Source of the DNA: Candidatus Woesearchaeota archaeon
Lineage (GTDB): Archaea > Nanobdellota > Nanobdellia > Woesearchaeales > UBA10216
Length of the DNA: 53,350 bases
Direction of reading: 5' to 3'
Assembly: GCA_016188155.1 (NCBI GenBank)
Contig: JACPIH010000009.1
Coordinates: forward strand, 1-53,350
The notes under the pieces were generated by a model. It was not told the origin of the DNA. It saw only the letters and a list, made by a program, of their open reading frames with translations, and made no database searches. The position numbers and the translations under genes were made by a program. Of the stretch, positions 1 through 9,590 are shown one piece after another (within the stretch, counting starts at the first letter, position 1; each line of letters starts with the position of its first letter).

Positions 1-352
1 GGGGCTGCACCGAAAGCTGCTTTGCAACCAGCTCAACAATCTTCTCAGCCTTCTGCTCCTGTTTAATCTCGTTAAGCTTGGCACGGCGCAGCCCCTCAGT
101 AACCCTCCTCAGCGAAAGGTCAATGTGGCCGCGCTCCTTGTTGATGCCAATAACCTTGCACACTGCAGGCTTGTTCTCAACAACAAAATCACGGATGTTC
201 CTAACCCTGCCAGGCGCAACCTCAGAAATGTGAATCATGCCGGAAAGGCCGTACTCCTCAAGCTTCACAAAAACAGAATGGCTCTGCACACTTGTTACAG
301 TGCAGAAAACAAGCTCATTATCTTCAGGAAAGCCCTTCTTCTTGAGAAGCAT
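1..352 (-). CDS. translation initiation factor aIF2 subunit alpha (3' end truncated by window)
   Basis: Reverse-strand translation MLLKKKGFPEDNELVFCTVTSVQSHSVFVKLEEYGLSGMIHISEVAPGRVRNIRDFV... is an S1-domain N-terminus typical of aIF2a; it lies next to S27e and L44e as in archaeal operons. Confidence 0.93.
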   Translation of the reverse strand, partial: MLLKKKGFPEDNELVFCTVTSVQSHSVFVKLEEYGLSGMIHISEVAPGRVRNIRDFVVENKPAVCKVIGINKERGHIDLSLRRVTEGLRRAKLNEIKQEQKAEKIVELVAKQLSVQP

Positions 353-391
353 TTTTAATTCACCACAACACCCAAACAAACAAGCGCTGAA

Positions 392-577
392 TCAGTCCAG
401 CACTTCCAAAACGCGAGCCTTGAGCCTGGACTTGCCACCGGTAGGGTCTGCAAGGGGCTTGCCGCAAACAAGGCACTCCACAACAGTTGAAATCTTGCCA
501 AATATTATCTGCTCATTCTTGCACTTCGGGCAGCGGACCTTTACGAATTTTGAAGTTGGCTCCTTGACTTTAACCAT
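392..577 (-). CDS. rps27e: 30S ribosomal protein S27e
   Basis: 61 aa, FVKVRCPKCKNEQIIFGKISTVVECLVCGKPLADPTGGK zinc ribbon. Confidence 0.95.
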   Translation of the reverse strand: MVKVKEPTSKFVKVRCPKCKNEQIIFGKISTVVECLVCGKPLADPTGGKSRLKARVLEVLD

Positions 578-658
578 TTAAAAATCACCCACAAACTAGA
601 AGATAAAGGCGGTTTAAAAAGTTATTGGACACAAAATTTGGGGTTGGAGCCTGGCAAA

Positions 659-967
659 CTACTCGAACTCCACCTTCTTAATCCTGAAGCCCTCGCGCTG
701 GACATGCGCCTTTCCGCAGACGCCGCACTGGTACCTGAGATCGGTCTTCTTGGTCTGCTTCTTGCCTGTCATCTTCCACTGGGTAACAGGCGGCTTGCTG
801 TAACGGCCGAGGTTGCCACTGCCTCTGGCTCGGCCTCTCCTTCTGGCACGGATTTTCGAACCGTACTTCAGAGGGCTTGGTGCCTTCTTCTTGGCAAGGA
901 AAACCTTGTGCTCAGTGTGCTTTCTGCAAAAAGGGCAGAAGCGCTTTACTGACTTTGGGAATTTCAT
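659..967 (-). CDS. rpl44e: 50S ribosomal protein L44e
   Basis: MKFPKSVKRFCPFCRKHTEHKV...RYQCGVCGKAH. Confidence 0.93.
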   Translation of the reverse strand: MKFPKSVKRFCPFCRKHTEHKVFLAKKKAPSPLKYGSKIRARRRGRARGSGNLGRYSKPPVTQWKMTGKKQTKKTDLRYQCGVCGKAHVQREGFRIKKVEFE

Positions 968-1014
968 GTCAAGGGCAAGAATAAGGCAGTGTTTTAAAAA
1001 GGTTACGGAAGCTT

Positions 1015-2490
1015 TTACCTGCTTCGGGAACCAAACAAAACTGATGCTGCAGAGCGGCTTTTGTAGTGCTGGACCATGTTCTCGCCAACGCCGCCGACTG
1101 GATGACCCCTCACGAAAGTGTAGCCCTCAGGTACTTTGAAAGTCACGCTTGCAGCAAGGGCCAGCTGCTTGGGAGAGGGCTGTTGGTCAGGCAGAAGTCT
1201 CCTCTTGTGCCTAGGCACATAATAAGGTGTCACTATTCTGGAAAGCTCATGAGCCCTTTCGGATTCTTCCTGGGCTTTATGAGACTCAGTGTTGTAGATG
1301 AAATGTTCTATTGGCAACCATTTAATTGGTGAGCCCTGGCTTGTATGTGCATTAGGCTGGCCTGAGCGTTCTATCCTATACGTTCTTTCAATATCCTTGT
1401 AAACCATCATGTCTCTTCCTATGGCAGCAACAAGCAAACATACACCAAGAAAGGGGTCAAGCAAAACTGGGCCTGTACTTTCATTCATGTGCTGAACCAA
1501 GTTTGATTGCATAAATCTAAAACGACCAGTGTCATTTGGAAGAAAAATTTTTCCTGCAACTACAGTATTATCTGTGTGCCTTATAAGATAGTGAAACCCA
1601 CTCTGAGGCGAATCCAGATCAATTATCGTTATTGAAGCTATGCTTTGGCCGCCTTTGTAACGCGGTTTTCCCTTGTCATCCGAAAGAATTATTTGGTGCG
1701 GAAGCGGAACGTACCTCTCCCTCTGTTCGTAGGCATACCTTAACAGATTATCAGCTGTCTTATCGGCACTGGCTATGTTAGGATAGCCCTTAATCACATC
1801 GATGTCACTCCACTCGTCGCCATCTTGAACAAGCTTGTCAATTGAAGGGTTTTCAAAAAAGCTAAGCGCATGGCCAGCAAGCCTTTGCCATTTCACCAGT
1901 GCCTCATTAAAGGCGGCTTTGTTATCAGGAGGCTCTCTGATGGCCTTTGACAGGACTTGTCCTGAAGGCGTTATGCCACTAATGTACTTTCCCTTGCCAA
2001 CCATAGCAAGTGAAACAGCACGCCACAAGTCAGACACAAGCAGGTAGGCAACTCCGGCTGTAACTCCGGAATGCAAACTTTCTTCTGCAGGGAGATTTTG
2101 ATTGAAAACATCTTTCTGCGGGTCATAAAGCGGACTAATCTGATAATTCAGAAGTCTAGAAGTGACGTCCCTGAACCATAGGGGGTCACGCCTGGCTTTC
2201 CTGATAAAGTCATACAAAGCCACAGCACGGGTTCTTAAGTTACGTTCAAGCTCTTCCCTTGACAAGGAGCCAACTGACAAACCATCAAAAAACGGGGCAA
2301 GTTCTGGTGGAAGAAAGCTGTGCGGCACAAACCTGCCAGCCATGTTGTTTTGGTACAACAGCAGATAAGTATTGAAAAGCGCTGTGTGCATAAGCGAATT
2401 TGTCAAGGCGTCAGGGATTGCAGCAGGAGCTACCCCTGAGAATAGCTTTCTTACCCTTGTTGACAGATCATCCGTTGTTCCATCAGCCAC
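1015..2490 (-). CDS. orphan hypothetical protein, 491 aa
   Basis: Long uninterrupted ORF; no family recognised. Confidence 0.75.
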   Translation of the reverse strand: MADGTTDDLSTRVRKLFSGVAPAAIPDALTNSLMHTALFNTYLLLYQNNMAGRFVPHSFLPPELAPFFDGLSVGSLSREELERNLRTRAVALYDFIRKARRDPLWFRDVTSRLLNYQISPLYDPQKDVFNQNLPAEESLHSGVTAGVAYLLVSDLWRAVSLAMVGKGKYISGITPSGQVLSKAIREPPDNKAAFNEALVKWQRLAGHALSFFENPSIDKLVQDGDEWSDIDVIKGYPNIASADKTADNLLRYAYEQRERYVPLPHQIILSDDKGKPRYKGGQSIASITIIDLDSPQSGFHYLIRHTDNTVVAGKIFLPNDTGRFRFMQSNLVQHMNESTGPVLLDPFLGVCLLVAAIGRDMMVYKDIERTYRIERSGQPNAHTSQGSPIKWLPIEHFIYNTESHKAQEESERAHELSRIVTPYYVPRHKRRLLPDQQPSPKQLALAASVTFKVPEGYTFVRGHPVGGVGENMVQHYKSRSAASVLFGSRSR

Positions 2491-2662
2491 AAAACATCAC
2501 CAAAAGTTACCACTAATAAGCAGCTAATTTGTATTGATTTAAAAACATAACTGAATTGCGGCTAAAAACAAGTCAGACCAAGTCAGGCGCGCGCTTTCAG
2601 AAAAACCTTTATATACACCAAAAGGCAGCTCTGATGGCGTTGGGATTATCAGGTGGAACGTG

Positions 2663-3334
2663 ATGGAAGAGCAGACCGGGCAGACACAGCAGGCACAGCC
2701 TGTAAAGATAACATTCACTTACGAATCGCTTTTTGACATGGTGGTAAGGGAGAAAAGCAAGGAAGAGCTGCAGCAGCTCAGCCAGAACTTCTTCACAGAG
2801 CTGGTAAGCTACCTTAACGAGAAAAAAAGCGCCGTAAACATCCTCAACTCGGAAGAGAGGGAAAAGGCAAACAGGCAGCTGCTCAACATAAACAGGCTTG
2901 TGAAGGAGCTTTACGAGCGAAGGGAGAAAAAGATACTTGGGCTGGCGCTGGCTCGCTCCAGGGCCGGGGTTGACATAATAGACACATCCGCTCTGCTTGC
3001 CGAGGAAAAAGCGTTCTTTGACGGGCTTGTAAGGCAGCTGGACGTGTTCAGGGAAGGCGTTCTGAATAGCTTACTCGTGGCGAAAAGCCCAAAGCACATG
3101 GCTGAAGCTGCGGAAATGGCAGCTGAAAAGGCAGCAACAGCAGCCGCGGAAGGAGCAAGGAGCGAAGAAAATCCTACAAAGCTTGTGAGATTCCTGCACG
3201 CCGTGCCAAGGTTTGTGGGAAGGGAACTGGAGGTATACGGCCCTTTCGACCATGAGGATATCGCTAATTTGCCAAGGGAGATTGCTGAGGTCCTGATAGC
3301 CAAAGGCCGCGCTGAGGAAATGGCACAGGCATGA
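2663..3334 (+). CDS. GINS complex subunit (Gins51/15-like)
   Basis: C-terminal RFVGRELEVYGPFDHEDIANLPREIAEVLIAKGRAEEM matches the GINS small B-domain pattern; TATA-like ctttatatacacc upstream. Confidence 0.8.
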   Translation: MEEQTGQTQQAQPVKITFTYESLFDMVVREKSKEELQQLSQNFFTELVSYLNEKKSAVNILNSEEREKANRQLLNINRLVKELYERREKKILGLALARSRAGVDIIDTSALLAEEKAFFDGLVRQLDVFREGVLNSLLVAKSPKHMAEAAEMAAEKAATAAAEGARSEENPTKLVRFLHAVPRFVGRELEVYGPFDHEDIANLPREIAEVLIAKGRAEEMAQA

Positions 3335-3429
3335 CCCCTTTGCGAAAGCGGTCCGCAAGTCGGCTTGCGCCGACTGCGCCCAGTCGACTGCTGTCGACTT
3401 GGGAATCGGAAAACGACTGATTCTAAAAG
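3331..3429. repeat. double-palindrome element copy 1 (overlaps the GINS stop codon)
   Basis: GCAAGTCGGC-TTGC-GCCGACTGC (3355-3377) then CCCAGTCGAC-TGCT-GTCGACTTGGG (3379-3403); flanks ATGACCCCTTT and TTCTAAAAG are shared with copy 3. Confidence 0.75.
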
Positions 3430-3469
3430 CAGCGAAAGCTTAATAACCATTTCTAATCCTCTACTGAGC

Positions 3470-4699
3470 ATGGCAACGCTGACATTCGAGGACCTGAAGT
3501 TCAGGCAGAGTAACGGGAAGGTGGTTGTGGAGTTCCTCGGAAACTACCAGTTTGAAGTGAATAAGGAAGCGCTAAGCAACATCAGCAGGTATGAAATAAG
3601 TGAAAAGGGGAGCAACAGCATAAAGTTCGCAGGCATAGATGAAGAAACGGCCAAGGGAAGGTTTAATGCTGTCCTTGACTACGGCCTTGCAAACCTTACC
3701 AATGCAACAACCAGGAAGAAAACGCTGTATGTCCACCGCTACTCCGGAATACCGCTAATCGGGACTACAAGCTTCGGCATTATCGACAGGAACACAAACA
3801 TGATTGAGGTAAGGCCCCTGACCGGCTGTAACATGAACTGCATATTCTGCTCAGTGGATGAAGGATTGGCCTCAAAAAAGACATCCGAAGTGGTAATTGA
3901 AGAAGACTACCTTGTTACGGAAGTAAAAAAACTTGTTGAGTTCAAGGGCTGCGAGTGCAATATCATAATCAATTCACAGGGCGAGCCAACCCTTTACAAG
4001 CCGCTGCCAGGGCTGATACGGGACTTGAAAGCAGTTGCCGGCATAAAAACAGTAACCCTGATAACAAACGGGACCTACCTTACCGAGAAATTCGTAGATG
4101 AGCTTGCCGGTGCCGGGCTTACAATGCTAAACATATCTCTGAACGCCATTGACACGAAAATTGCAAAGATAATGGAAGGGCACGGAAAATATGACGTTGA
4201 GCAAGTCAAGAAAATGTCGGCTTATGCAGCAAAAACAACCATCAAGGTCTCACTGGCTCCGGTCATTGTGGGCGGGTATAACGAGGCAGAAATGGAAAGA
4301 ATAGTTGCGTTTGCAAAAGAAATCGGGGCAACAACGGCAATGCAAAACTACCTTCACTACAAGCTGGGCAGAAACCCCAGGGATGCGGAACAGATCCAGT
4401 GGCCGGCATTTTATAAAAAGCTTGAAGAGCTCGAGAAAGAATATGGCTCAAAGCTCATATTTTCAGCGGCAGACTACAGCATAATCAAAACAAGGCCGCT
4501 GCCAAAGCCATTCAGGAAGGGACAGACGGTCAAGGCTGTGGTTGTGGCAGAAGGAAGGTATCCAAGAGAATACATTGCTGCTGCCGACGAGAGGATAATA
4601 ACGCTGCCGGACTGCGAAAAAAGCCTCAGAAGCGGCGAAAAGATAAAAATCAGGATAGTGAGCGACAAGCACAACATATTTTACGGGAAAATGGTCTGA
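3470..4699 (+). CDS. radical SAM protein with TRAM-like C-terminus (COG2100-like)
   Basis: CNMNCIFCS Fe-S motif, INSQGEPTL; C-terminal KGQTVKAVVVAEGRYPREYI...EKIKIRIV. Confidence 0.8.
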   Translation: MATLTFEDLKFRQSNGKVVVEFLGNYQFEVNKEALSNISRYEISEKGSNSIKFAGIDEETAKGRFNAVLDYGLANLTNATTRKKTLYVHRYSGIPLIGTTSFGIIDRNTNMIEVRPLTGCNMNCIFCSVDEGLASKKTSEVVIEEDYLVTEVKKLVEFKGCECNIIINSQGEPTLYKPLPGLIRDLKAVAGIKTVTLITNGTYLTEKFVDELAGAGLTMLNISLNAIDTKIAKIMEGHGKYDVEQVKKMSAYAAKTTIKVSLAPVIVGGYNEAEMERIVAFAKEIGATTAMQNYLHYKLGRNPRDAEQIQWPAFYKKLEELEKEYGSKLIFSAADYSIIKTRPLPKPFRKGQTVKAVVVAEGRYPREYIAAADERIITLPDCEKSLRSGEKIKIRIVSDKHNIFYGKMV

Positions 4700-4702
4700 T
4701 TT

Positions 4703-6163
4703 ATGAACGGCATTAAATTTGATAAGAGCTGGCTCATATTCATAGCCGCAGCTGCTGTTTTTCTCGCAATAAAGGTTTTTGCCGCGGATTACGCTGTCAG
4801 CGACGAGAATACGTATTTCAAGATGGGGCAGCTTGTGGCACAAGGGCAAGTTCCATACAGGGACTTCTTCTTCTCACACACGCCATTGCAGATTTACATT
4901 TACGCTGTGATATTCAAGGTTTTCGGGTTCAACTTTCTGCTTCTGAAGATTCTTTCGGCAGCCGCAATTGCCATAACCGCAGCTTTTATCTTTGCAATAA
5001 TCAAGGAAAGGCTTAATTTCAATATTGCAGCGGCAGCGTCTGTTGTTTTCCTTTTTTCCTACGGCACGCTGCTCTTCTCAAATTTCCCGACAGGGGCTGA
5101 CTTTGCGATAGCATTCATGGCTGCGGCCTTCTATTTTTTCATGAGGAAAAGCTTTTTGGCAAGCGGAATCCTTTCAGGGCTTGCGGCAGCAACAGCACAG
5201 CTCAGCCTGCTGCTTTTTATAATTTTGGCAGCGGCAGCAGCTTTTATTCTGAAAGACAGAAAGGCAGCCGCAAGGCTGATGCTGGGGTTTGCAATTGCCT
5301 TCGGCCCTGTCAGCCTCGTTTTTCTGGCTGCAGCGAAGGGTGAATTCATAAGACAAATTCTTACTTATCACCTTAACAAGCCTGGCGAGGAGGTGGACAA
5401 GGCAGCAATATTCCTGAGGATTGTAAAGACAAACTGGCTTTTGTTCATAGCTGCGGCAGCTGCCGCCGTTTCAAAGTACAGGGTGAGGATAAGCGTCCTG
5501 CTTCCGCTGGCTCTTGCAGGGGCTTATATTGCGGCGTTTCCGCTGATAAAGAGCTCATTCAACTACTACGTGCTCTACGCGTTTCCATTTCTGGCCATCG
5601 CAGGCGGCTATGGGCTGTTTTCAGCCTATGAGCTGCTTGCTGAGAGGCTAAAGTTAAGGCGGGGTGTAGCTGCAGCTGCGATTGCGGCAATTATCGTGCT
5701 GGCTTCTTTCTCAGCTGCAAGGCAATTCAGCAGCTACGATTTCCAGGACTTTCCCATTGCAGGGGAAGCTGCGGCTTACGTCAGGGAAAACACACAGGAA
5801 GGCCAAACAATCTTTGGAGATGACTCAACAACCCCACTCATATCACTGCTTTCACGAAGGGAAATAGCCCTTAATTACGTGGACAACAACGCAATGCGGT
5901 ACAGGTCCGGCATTACTGACTTGGGCACAACAATCCAGCTGCTCCAGGAAGCCATAAGCAGGAAAGAACTAAAGCTTGTTCTGCTCAGAAGGATAAAGGT
6001 TCAGGAAGGGGCTTATGTTGACTTTGGAATAGGAACAGAAGACAGATTCATGGCATTTGTCAAAGAGAACTGCAGGCTTGCAAAAGAGTTCCAGTACGAA
6101 TGGAAGGACTTAACGCAGCAGCTGGAAGTTTACGAGTGCTTACCGGTTCTTACGACTGCCTGA
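4703..6163 (+). CDS. GT-C family membrane glycosyltransferase (PMT/ArnT-like)
   Basis: Multi-TM protein; N-terminal DENTYFKMGQLVAQGQVPYRDFFFSHTPLQIY acidic loop motif. Confidence 0.75.
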   Translation: MNGIKFDKSWLIFIAAAAVFLAIKVFAADYAVSDENTYFKMGQLVAQGQVPYRDFFFSHTPLQIYIYAVIFKVFGFNFLLLKILSAAAIAITAAFIFAIIKERLNFNIAAAASVVFLFSYGTLLFSNFPTGADFAIAFMAAAFYFFMRKSFLASGILSGLAAATAQLSLLLFIILAAAAAFILKDRKAAARLMLGFAIAFGPVSLVFLAAAKGEFIRQILTYHLNKPGEEVDKAAIFLRIVKTNWLLFIAAAAAAVSKYRVRISVLLPLALAGAYIAAFPLIKSSFNYYVLYAFPFLAIAGGYGLFSAYELLAERLKLRRGVAAAAIAAIIVLASFSAARQFSSYDFQDFPIAGEAAAYVRENTQEGQTIFGDDSTTPLISLLSRREIALNYVDNNAMRYRSGITDLGTTIQLLQEAISRKELKLVLLRRIKVQEGAYVDFGIGTEDRFMAFVKENCRLAKEFQYEWKDLTQQLEVYECLPVLTTA

Positions 6164-7997
6164 AAACATAGAAGTGAAGCTTCCTGGCAATCGAGGCAGC
6201 TTTTTCCGGCTTCAAGAGGACAAGGGCAGCCACAGCCAACGTTAAGAGGGTCATGATGCTGCCAATGACAAATGCTGATGAGGAAAATGTGAATGTAACT
6301 TCCTTGCCAGAATCATCAGCTTTAACCTTAGCCGAAAGAAGGCCGTTAAACGATTCTGCTTCTTTTGTAACGCCGCTGAACTTCCACCCCTTGTAATAAT
6401 TCTGGTTAATGACCAGGGTTGACTCAGACCCTATTTCAGGAAGCTTTACAGAAATTCTCTGCGGCGAGAAACGGGTAAAATTCAATGACTGGTTTGTTTC
6501 AGCGATGTAGGCGTTGCCGATAAAGGCATTGTAGGGAATGCCATCCACAAACTGGGGCAGAGCCCGGGTTTTGATATGCAGCCGCTCGTAGCAGTTTAGG
6601 GTGCCAATGCCCTGCAGTAGATTCGGATACTGGGAAAAGTACGGTGCAGACGTGAGCATCTGGATAAACTCTGGCTGCCCTAGGTTGGTTGACTTGATAT
6701 CCAGCGGCTGCCGCGGAAAGGCATCGTGAAGCAAAGGCCTTGAAACAAGCACAAGGTCAGCAGCTACAATAACAGTTAAGATAGTAACGGCAGCTATCCC
6801 TACGGTGTCTGATTTTGACACCTTAAGCGATGACAACGATTTTGCAGCAAGCAGGGAAACCAAAAATACGAAAACTACCATGAACCTTGAAGGCCCGTGA
6901 AGCGAGCTGAAGAAAGGAAGCTCCCTCAAAAGCTGCCACGGGCCAAACGGAAGATAATTCCCAAGGGCAACGGCAAGGAAGAAAACAGCAGATGCCATAA
7001 GCTTCCATGTCTTTTTCAAAATGACAAGCGAGAGGGCGGCAAGAAGCAGGGGAACCAGCCCGGCATAAGCAGAATATTCGTGCCAGCCCCAGGCAACCTT
7101 GCCAGCCAGGGCAGCAAGCTCCTTTTGCCTGCCTTCAGGAACCAAATCACGGCCAGTCTCCAAATCATTCCCGGCCAGGGACTGGTCCCTTGACAACAGG
7201 CTCTTGAAAACAATCTTGGCAGAGGTAAGCTGGACGTCCTTTTCAGCGCTGATCCCGGAAGCAAAGTCGAGAACAGGCAGCAGCTTTACCGACGACAAAA
7301 GCAGGGCAAGTGCCAGGATTAATGCGACAGCTGCAACAGGAGCAAGCCTTTTTGCTGCCAGGGCATCTAGCAGGGAATAAAAAGCCAGAAGGGCAACTGC
7401 CGCGTAAAACGGGTAAATTCCTCCTGAGAGGAACATGAGTGCGAGAACAGCGGCAGCAGCAACCATCCACCTGACTTTTTTGGCCAGGCCTTCTGCCGAT
7501 GCCGAGTTGAGATAAAAAAGGAAAACAAGCGGAAGAAGCGCAAAGGGAAAGAACGTTGTGTGGCCTGCTGCCATCCTTGCAGCAAACCAGCTGCTGAACA
7601 TGAATGCAAATGCGGCGAATATGGAAGCGGAGCGGCTGCAGCCAAGCCTCCTCGCAGCCAGAAAAGTGCCGGCAAGGCCCAAAGCAAGAAAAACAAGCGC
7701 CTCAACCTTCAGCCCAACAACCGCGCCAAACAACAGCACGAAAGCGAAGAAAGGCGAGAAGTACGGCGACTGCGGATTCGCGAGAAGAACGTTTCCGCCG
7801 CAGTAGTAGGGAGTCCACAGCGGGAACTGGCTGAACGAGAGAAGGGAAATCCTGCCAGACTCATGGTAAAACATGTGCTGGTCCCAATCGTAAATTCCCC
7901 AGTTGCCAATGTTGTTAAAGATGGGCTGAAGGAAAAGAAAAGCTGCCACGAGGGAAACTGCAACTGCAACTATAATTGCAAATAGCCTCATAAGCAA
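6150..7997 (-). CDS. multi-TM membrane protein, YfhO/GT-C-like
   Basis: 615 aa; N-terminal YDWDQHMFYHESGRISLLSFSQFPLWTPYYCGGN loop typical of YfhO-like GT-C proteins. Confidence 0.7.
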   Translation of the reverse strand: MLMRLFAIIVAVAVSLVAAFLFLQPIFNNIGNWGIYDWDQHMFYHESGRISLLSFSQFPLWTPYYCGGNVLLANPQSPYFSPFFAFVLLFGAVVGLKVEALVFLALGLAGTFLAARRLGCSRSASIFAAFAFMFSSWFAARMAAGHTTFFPFALLPLVFLFYLNSASAEGLAKKVRWMVAAAAVLALMFLSGGIYPFYAAVALLAFYSLLDALAAKRLAPVAAVALILALALLLSSVKLLPVLDFASGISAEKDVQLTSAKIVFKSLLSRDQSLAGNDLETGRDLVPEGRQKELAALAGKVAWGWHEYSAYAGLVPLLLAALSLVILKKTWKLMASAVFFLAVALGNYLPFGPWQLLRELPFFSSLHGPSRFMVVFVFLVSLLAAKSLSSLKVSKSDTVGIAAVTILTVIVAADLVLVSRPLLHDAFPRQPLDIKSTNLGQPEFIQMLTSAPYFSQYPNLLQGIGTLNCYERLHIKTRALPQFVDGIPYNAFIGNAYIAETNQSLNFTRFSPQRISVKLPEIGSESTLVINQNYYKGWKFSGVTKEAESFNGLLSAKVKADDSGKEVTFTFSSSAFVIGSIMTLLTLAVAALVLLKPEKAASIARKLHFYVFRQS

Positions 7998-8026
7998 CCG
8001 CGCAGCTCAAGCGTATAAAAATTTTA

Positions 8027-9472
8027 TCACGACATCACAAGAAGGTATGCACAGTGGCGGCTGCTGCAAAACCTTTTAACAGCAACGTGACTAAAAGGGA
8101 ATTTGCTTATATTGTCATCAAAAACGACAACGTATTCGTGGTTGGCAGCTAAGAATTCCGCGAAGTTGTAATAAACACTCATTTTCCTGCCGGAGTAGTA
8201 AGCTACAGGCGGGCAGTTGCCAACGCAGCCGAACTCTGCAACGCTGATGCTGCGGAGATAAAGGCCCATTTCCTTTGACACCTCACGCAAGCCATCCTCA
8301 TAAGCTATGGCCGGCGTGTATAATCTCGCAAATTGCGGGTAAAGAGAAACAAGAACAACAGCTGCCACGGCCACAATAACCACCACTGCGGGTTTTAAGG
8401 GAAGAAGCTGCCTTACAAACGATGCAAACCTAACAACTCCAAGCCCTATAAAAGGAACTGCAAACAGCATGAAAAGCAGCAGAAACCGCTCAGCTTCCCA
8501 CTCAATGCCAGGAGGCTTTGTCACTCCCCTGTTGATTATAAATGCGGAGTATGCTAGCGTTACAAGGAGGCAGTATAACAGGAAAAGCGCGCCTGCATTC
8601 TTTCTCTGGGACTGCAGAGATAAAAAAATTGAGAGGGTAACTCCAATGCCAAGAAATGATGCCAGCAGGCCGATGCTGTCCCACAGCAGATAAGCGAAAA
8701 AGGCCGGGCTGGTGGGCTGGCTTTCAGCAACAACGTGGAAAGCTGTTTTAAACACGTAAAAAGGGCTCCCAAACCTTGCAATGCTGGAAAAAAGAAATTG
8801 CACTATCGCTGCTGCAAAAATAGCAGAGCTGGCTGCAATGTCTGCAAATCGCCTCCTCAGGTTAACCAGCAGCAAAGGTAGCAGCAAAACAAGGAGCAGC
8901 AGGTTGGTGAACTTCATCAGGACAGCCAGGGCAGCAAGCAATCCTCCGCAATAAATCAGCAGCCTCTTTTGCATCCGAAAACCCAAAGCATACGCTGCAA
9001 CAGAGGAAAATGCCAAAAAAGCGCCCAAAGCATCAGTCATCACCCACCGGCTGTTAAGAACAAACACAGGCAGGGCTGCTGAAACAGCGGCAGCAACCAA
9101 CGCAGGCTTTCGGCCAAAAACTGCCTTTGAAAGGAAATAAACAGGAAGCACAACAAGCGAGTTAAGGAAGGCAACAAGCAGCCTTGAAACACCCTCATAG
9201 CCAGCCAGCCCGGCGAATGGCGAAAGCAGCACAGGCAGGAGCGGAGGCCTTTGGAAGAGTTCCGAATAACCAACATCATGGCCTGAAAAAAGCCCGCCAT
9301 GCAACAGGTAGATAGTTTCATCCCAGAAGAAATAAGACGTATCGGGAAAAATGGCTCTGATGACAAAAGCGAGTAAGAACAGCACAAATAACAACAGAAA
9401 CGGTTTTGACTTAATCATCGTAATTACTGATTTTATCGCTGCTGCAACAACTGTTGTATGGCTTTGCCTCAT
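8027..9472 (-). CDS. GT-C family membrane glycosyltransferase
   Basis: Multi-TM; YFFWDETIYLLHGGLFSGHDVGYSELFQRPPLLPVLLSPF. Confidence 0.75.
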   Translation of the reverse strand: MRQSHTTVVAAAIKSVITMIKSKPFLLLFVLFLLAFVIRAIFPDTSYFFWDETIYLLHGGLFSGHDVGYSELFQRPPLLPVLLSPFAGLAGYEGVSRLLVAFLNSLVVLPVYFLSKAVFGRKPALVAAAVSAALPVFVLNSRWVMTDALGAFLAFSSVAAYALGFRMQKRLLIYCGGLLAALAVLMKFTNLLLLVLLLPLLLVNLRRRFADIAASSAIFAAAIVQFLFSSIARFGSPFYVFKTAFHVVAESQPTSPAFFAYLLWDSIGLLASFLGIGVTLSIFLSLQSQRKNAGALFLLYCLLVTLAYSAFIINRGVTKPPGIEWEAERFLLLFMLFAVPFIGLGVVRFASFVRQLLPLKPAVVVIVAVAAVVLVSLYPQFARLYTPAIAYEDGLREVSKEMGLYLRSISVAEFGCVGNCPPVAYYSGRKMSVYYNFAEFLAANHEYVVVFDDNISKFPFSHVAVKRFCSSRHCAYLLVMS

Positions 9473-9483
9473 CAGGAATAAGA

Positions 9484-9583
9484 AATGAAAATAAGAAAAA
9501 GAAACCCAAATCGTGCTTTGGCACGATTGGGCCCATTCGCTGAAAGCGAATTGGGAAAAGCCTTTGTAAGGCCTTTCTTTTTT
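9484..9583. repeat. double-palindrome element copy 2 downstream of the S-layer gene
   Basis: CCCAAATCGTGC-CTTTG-GCACGATTGGG (9505-9531) and CCCATTCGCT-GAA-AGCGAATTGGG (9532-9555), then an imperfect AAGCCTTTGTAAGGCCTT hairpin; reading minus, followed by TTTCTTTTTCTTATTTTC. Confidence 0.8.
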
Positions 9584-9590
9584 CAGCTAC

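Noticed and set aside
2911-3471. 186-aa minus ORF antisense to GINS, Ser/Ala-rich
   Set aside because: Mirrors a well-supported plus-strand gene; composition typical of antisense translation.
7099-7985. Cluster of plus-strand ORFs (e.g. 7560..7985, 141 aa) inside the 615-aa membrane protein gene
   Set aside because: Shadow ORFs of a GC-rich, Ala/Leu-rich coding strand; no family motifs.
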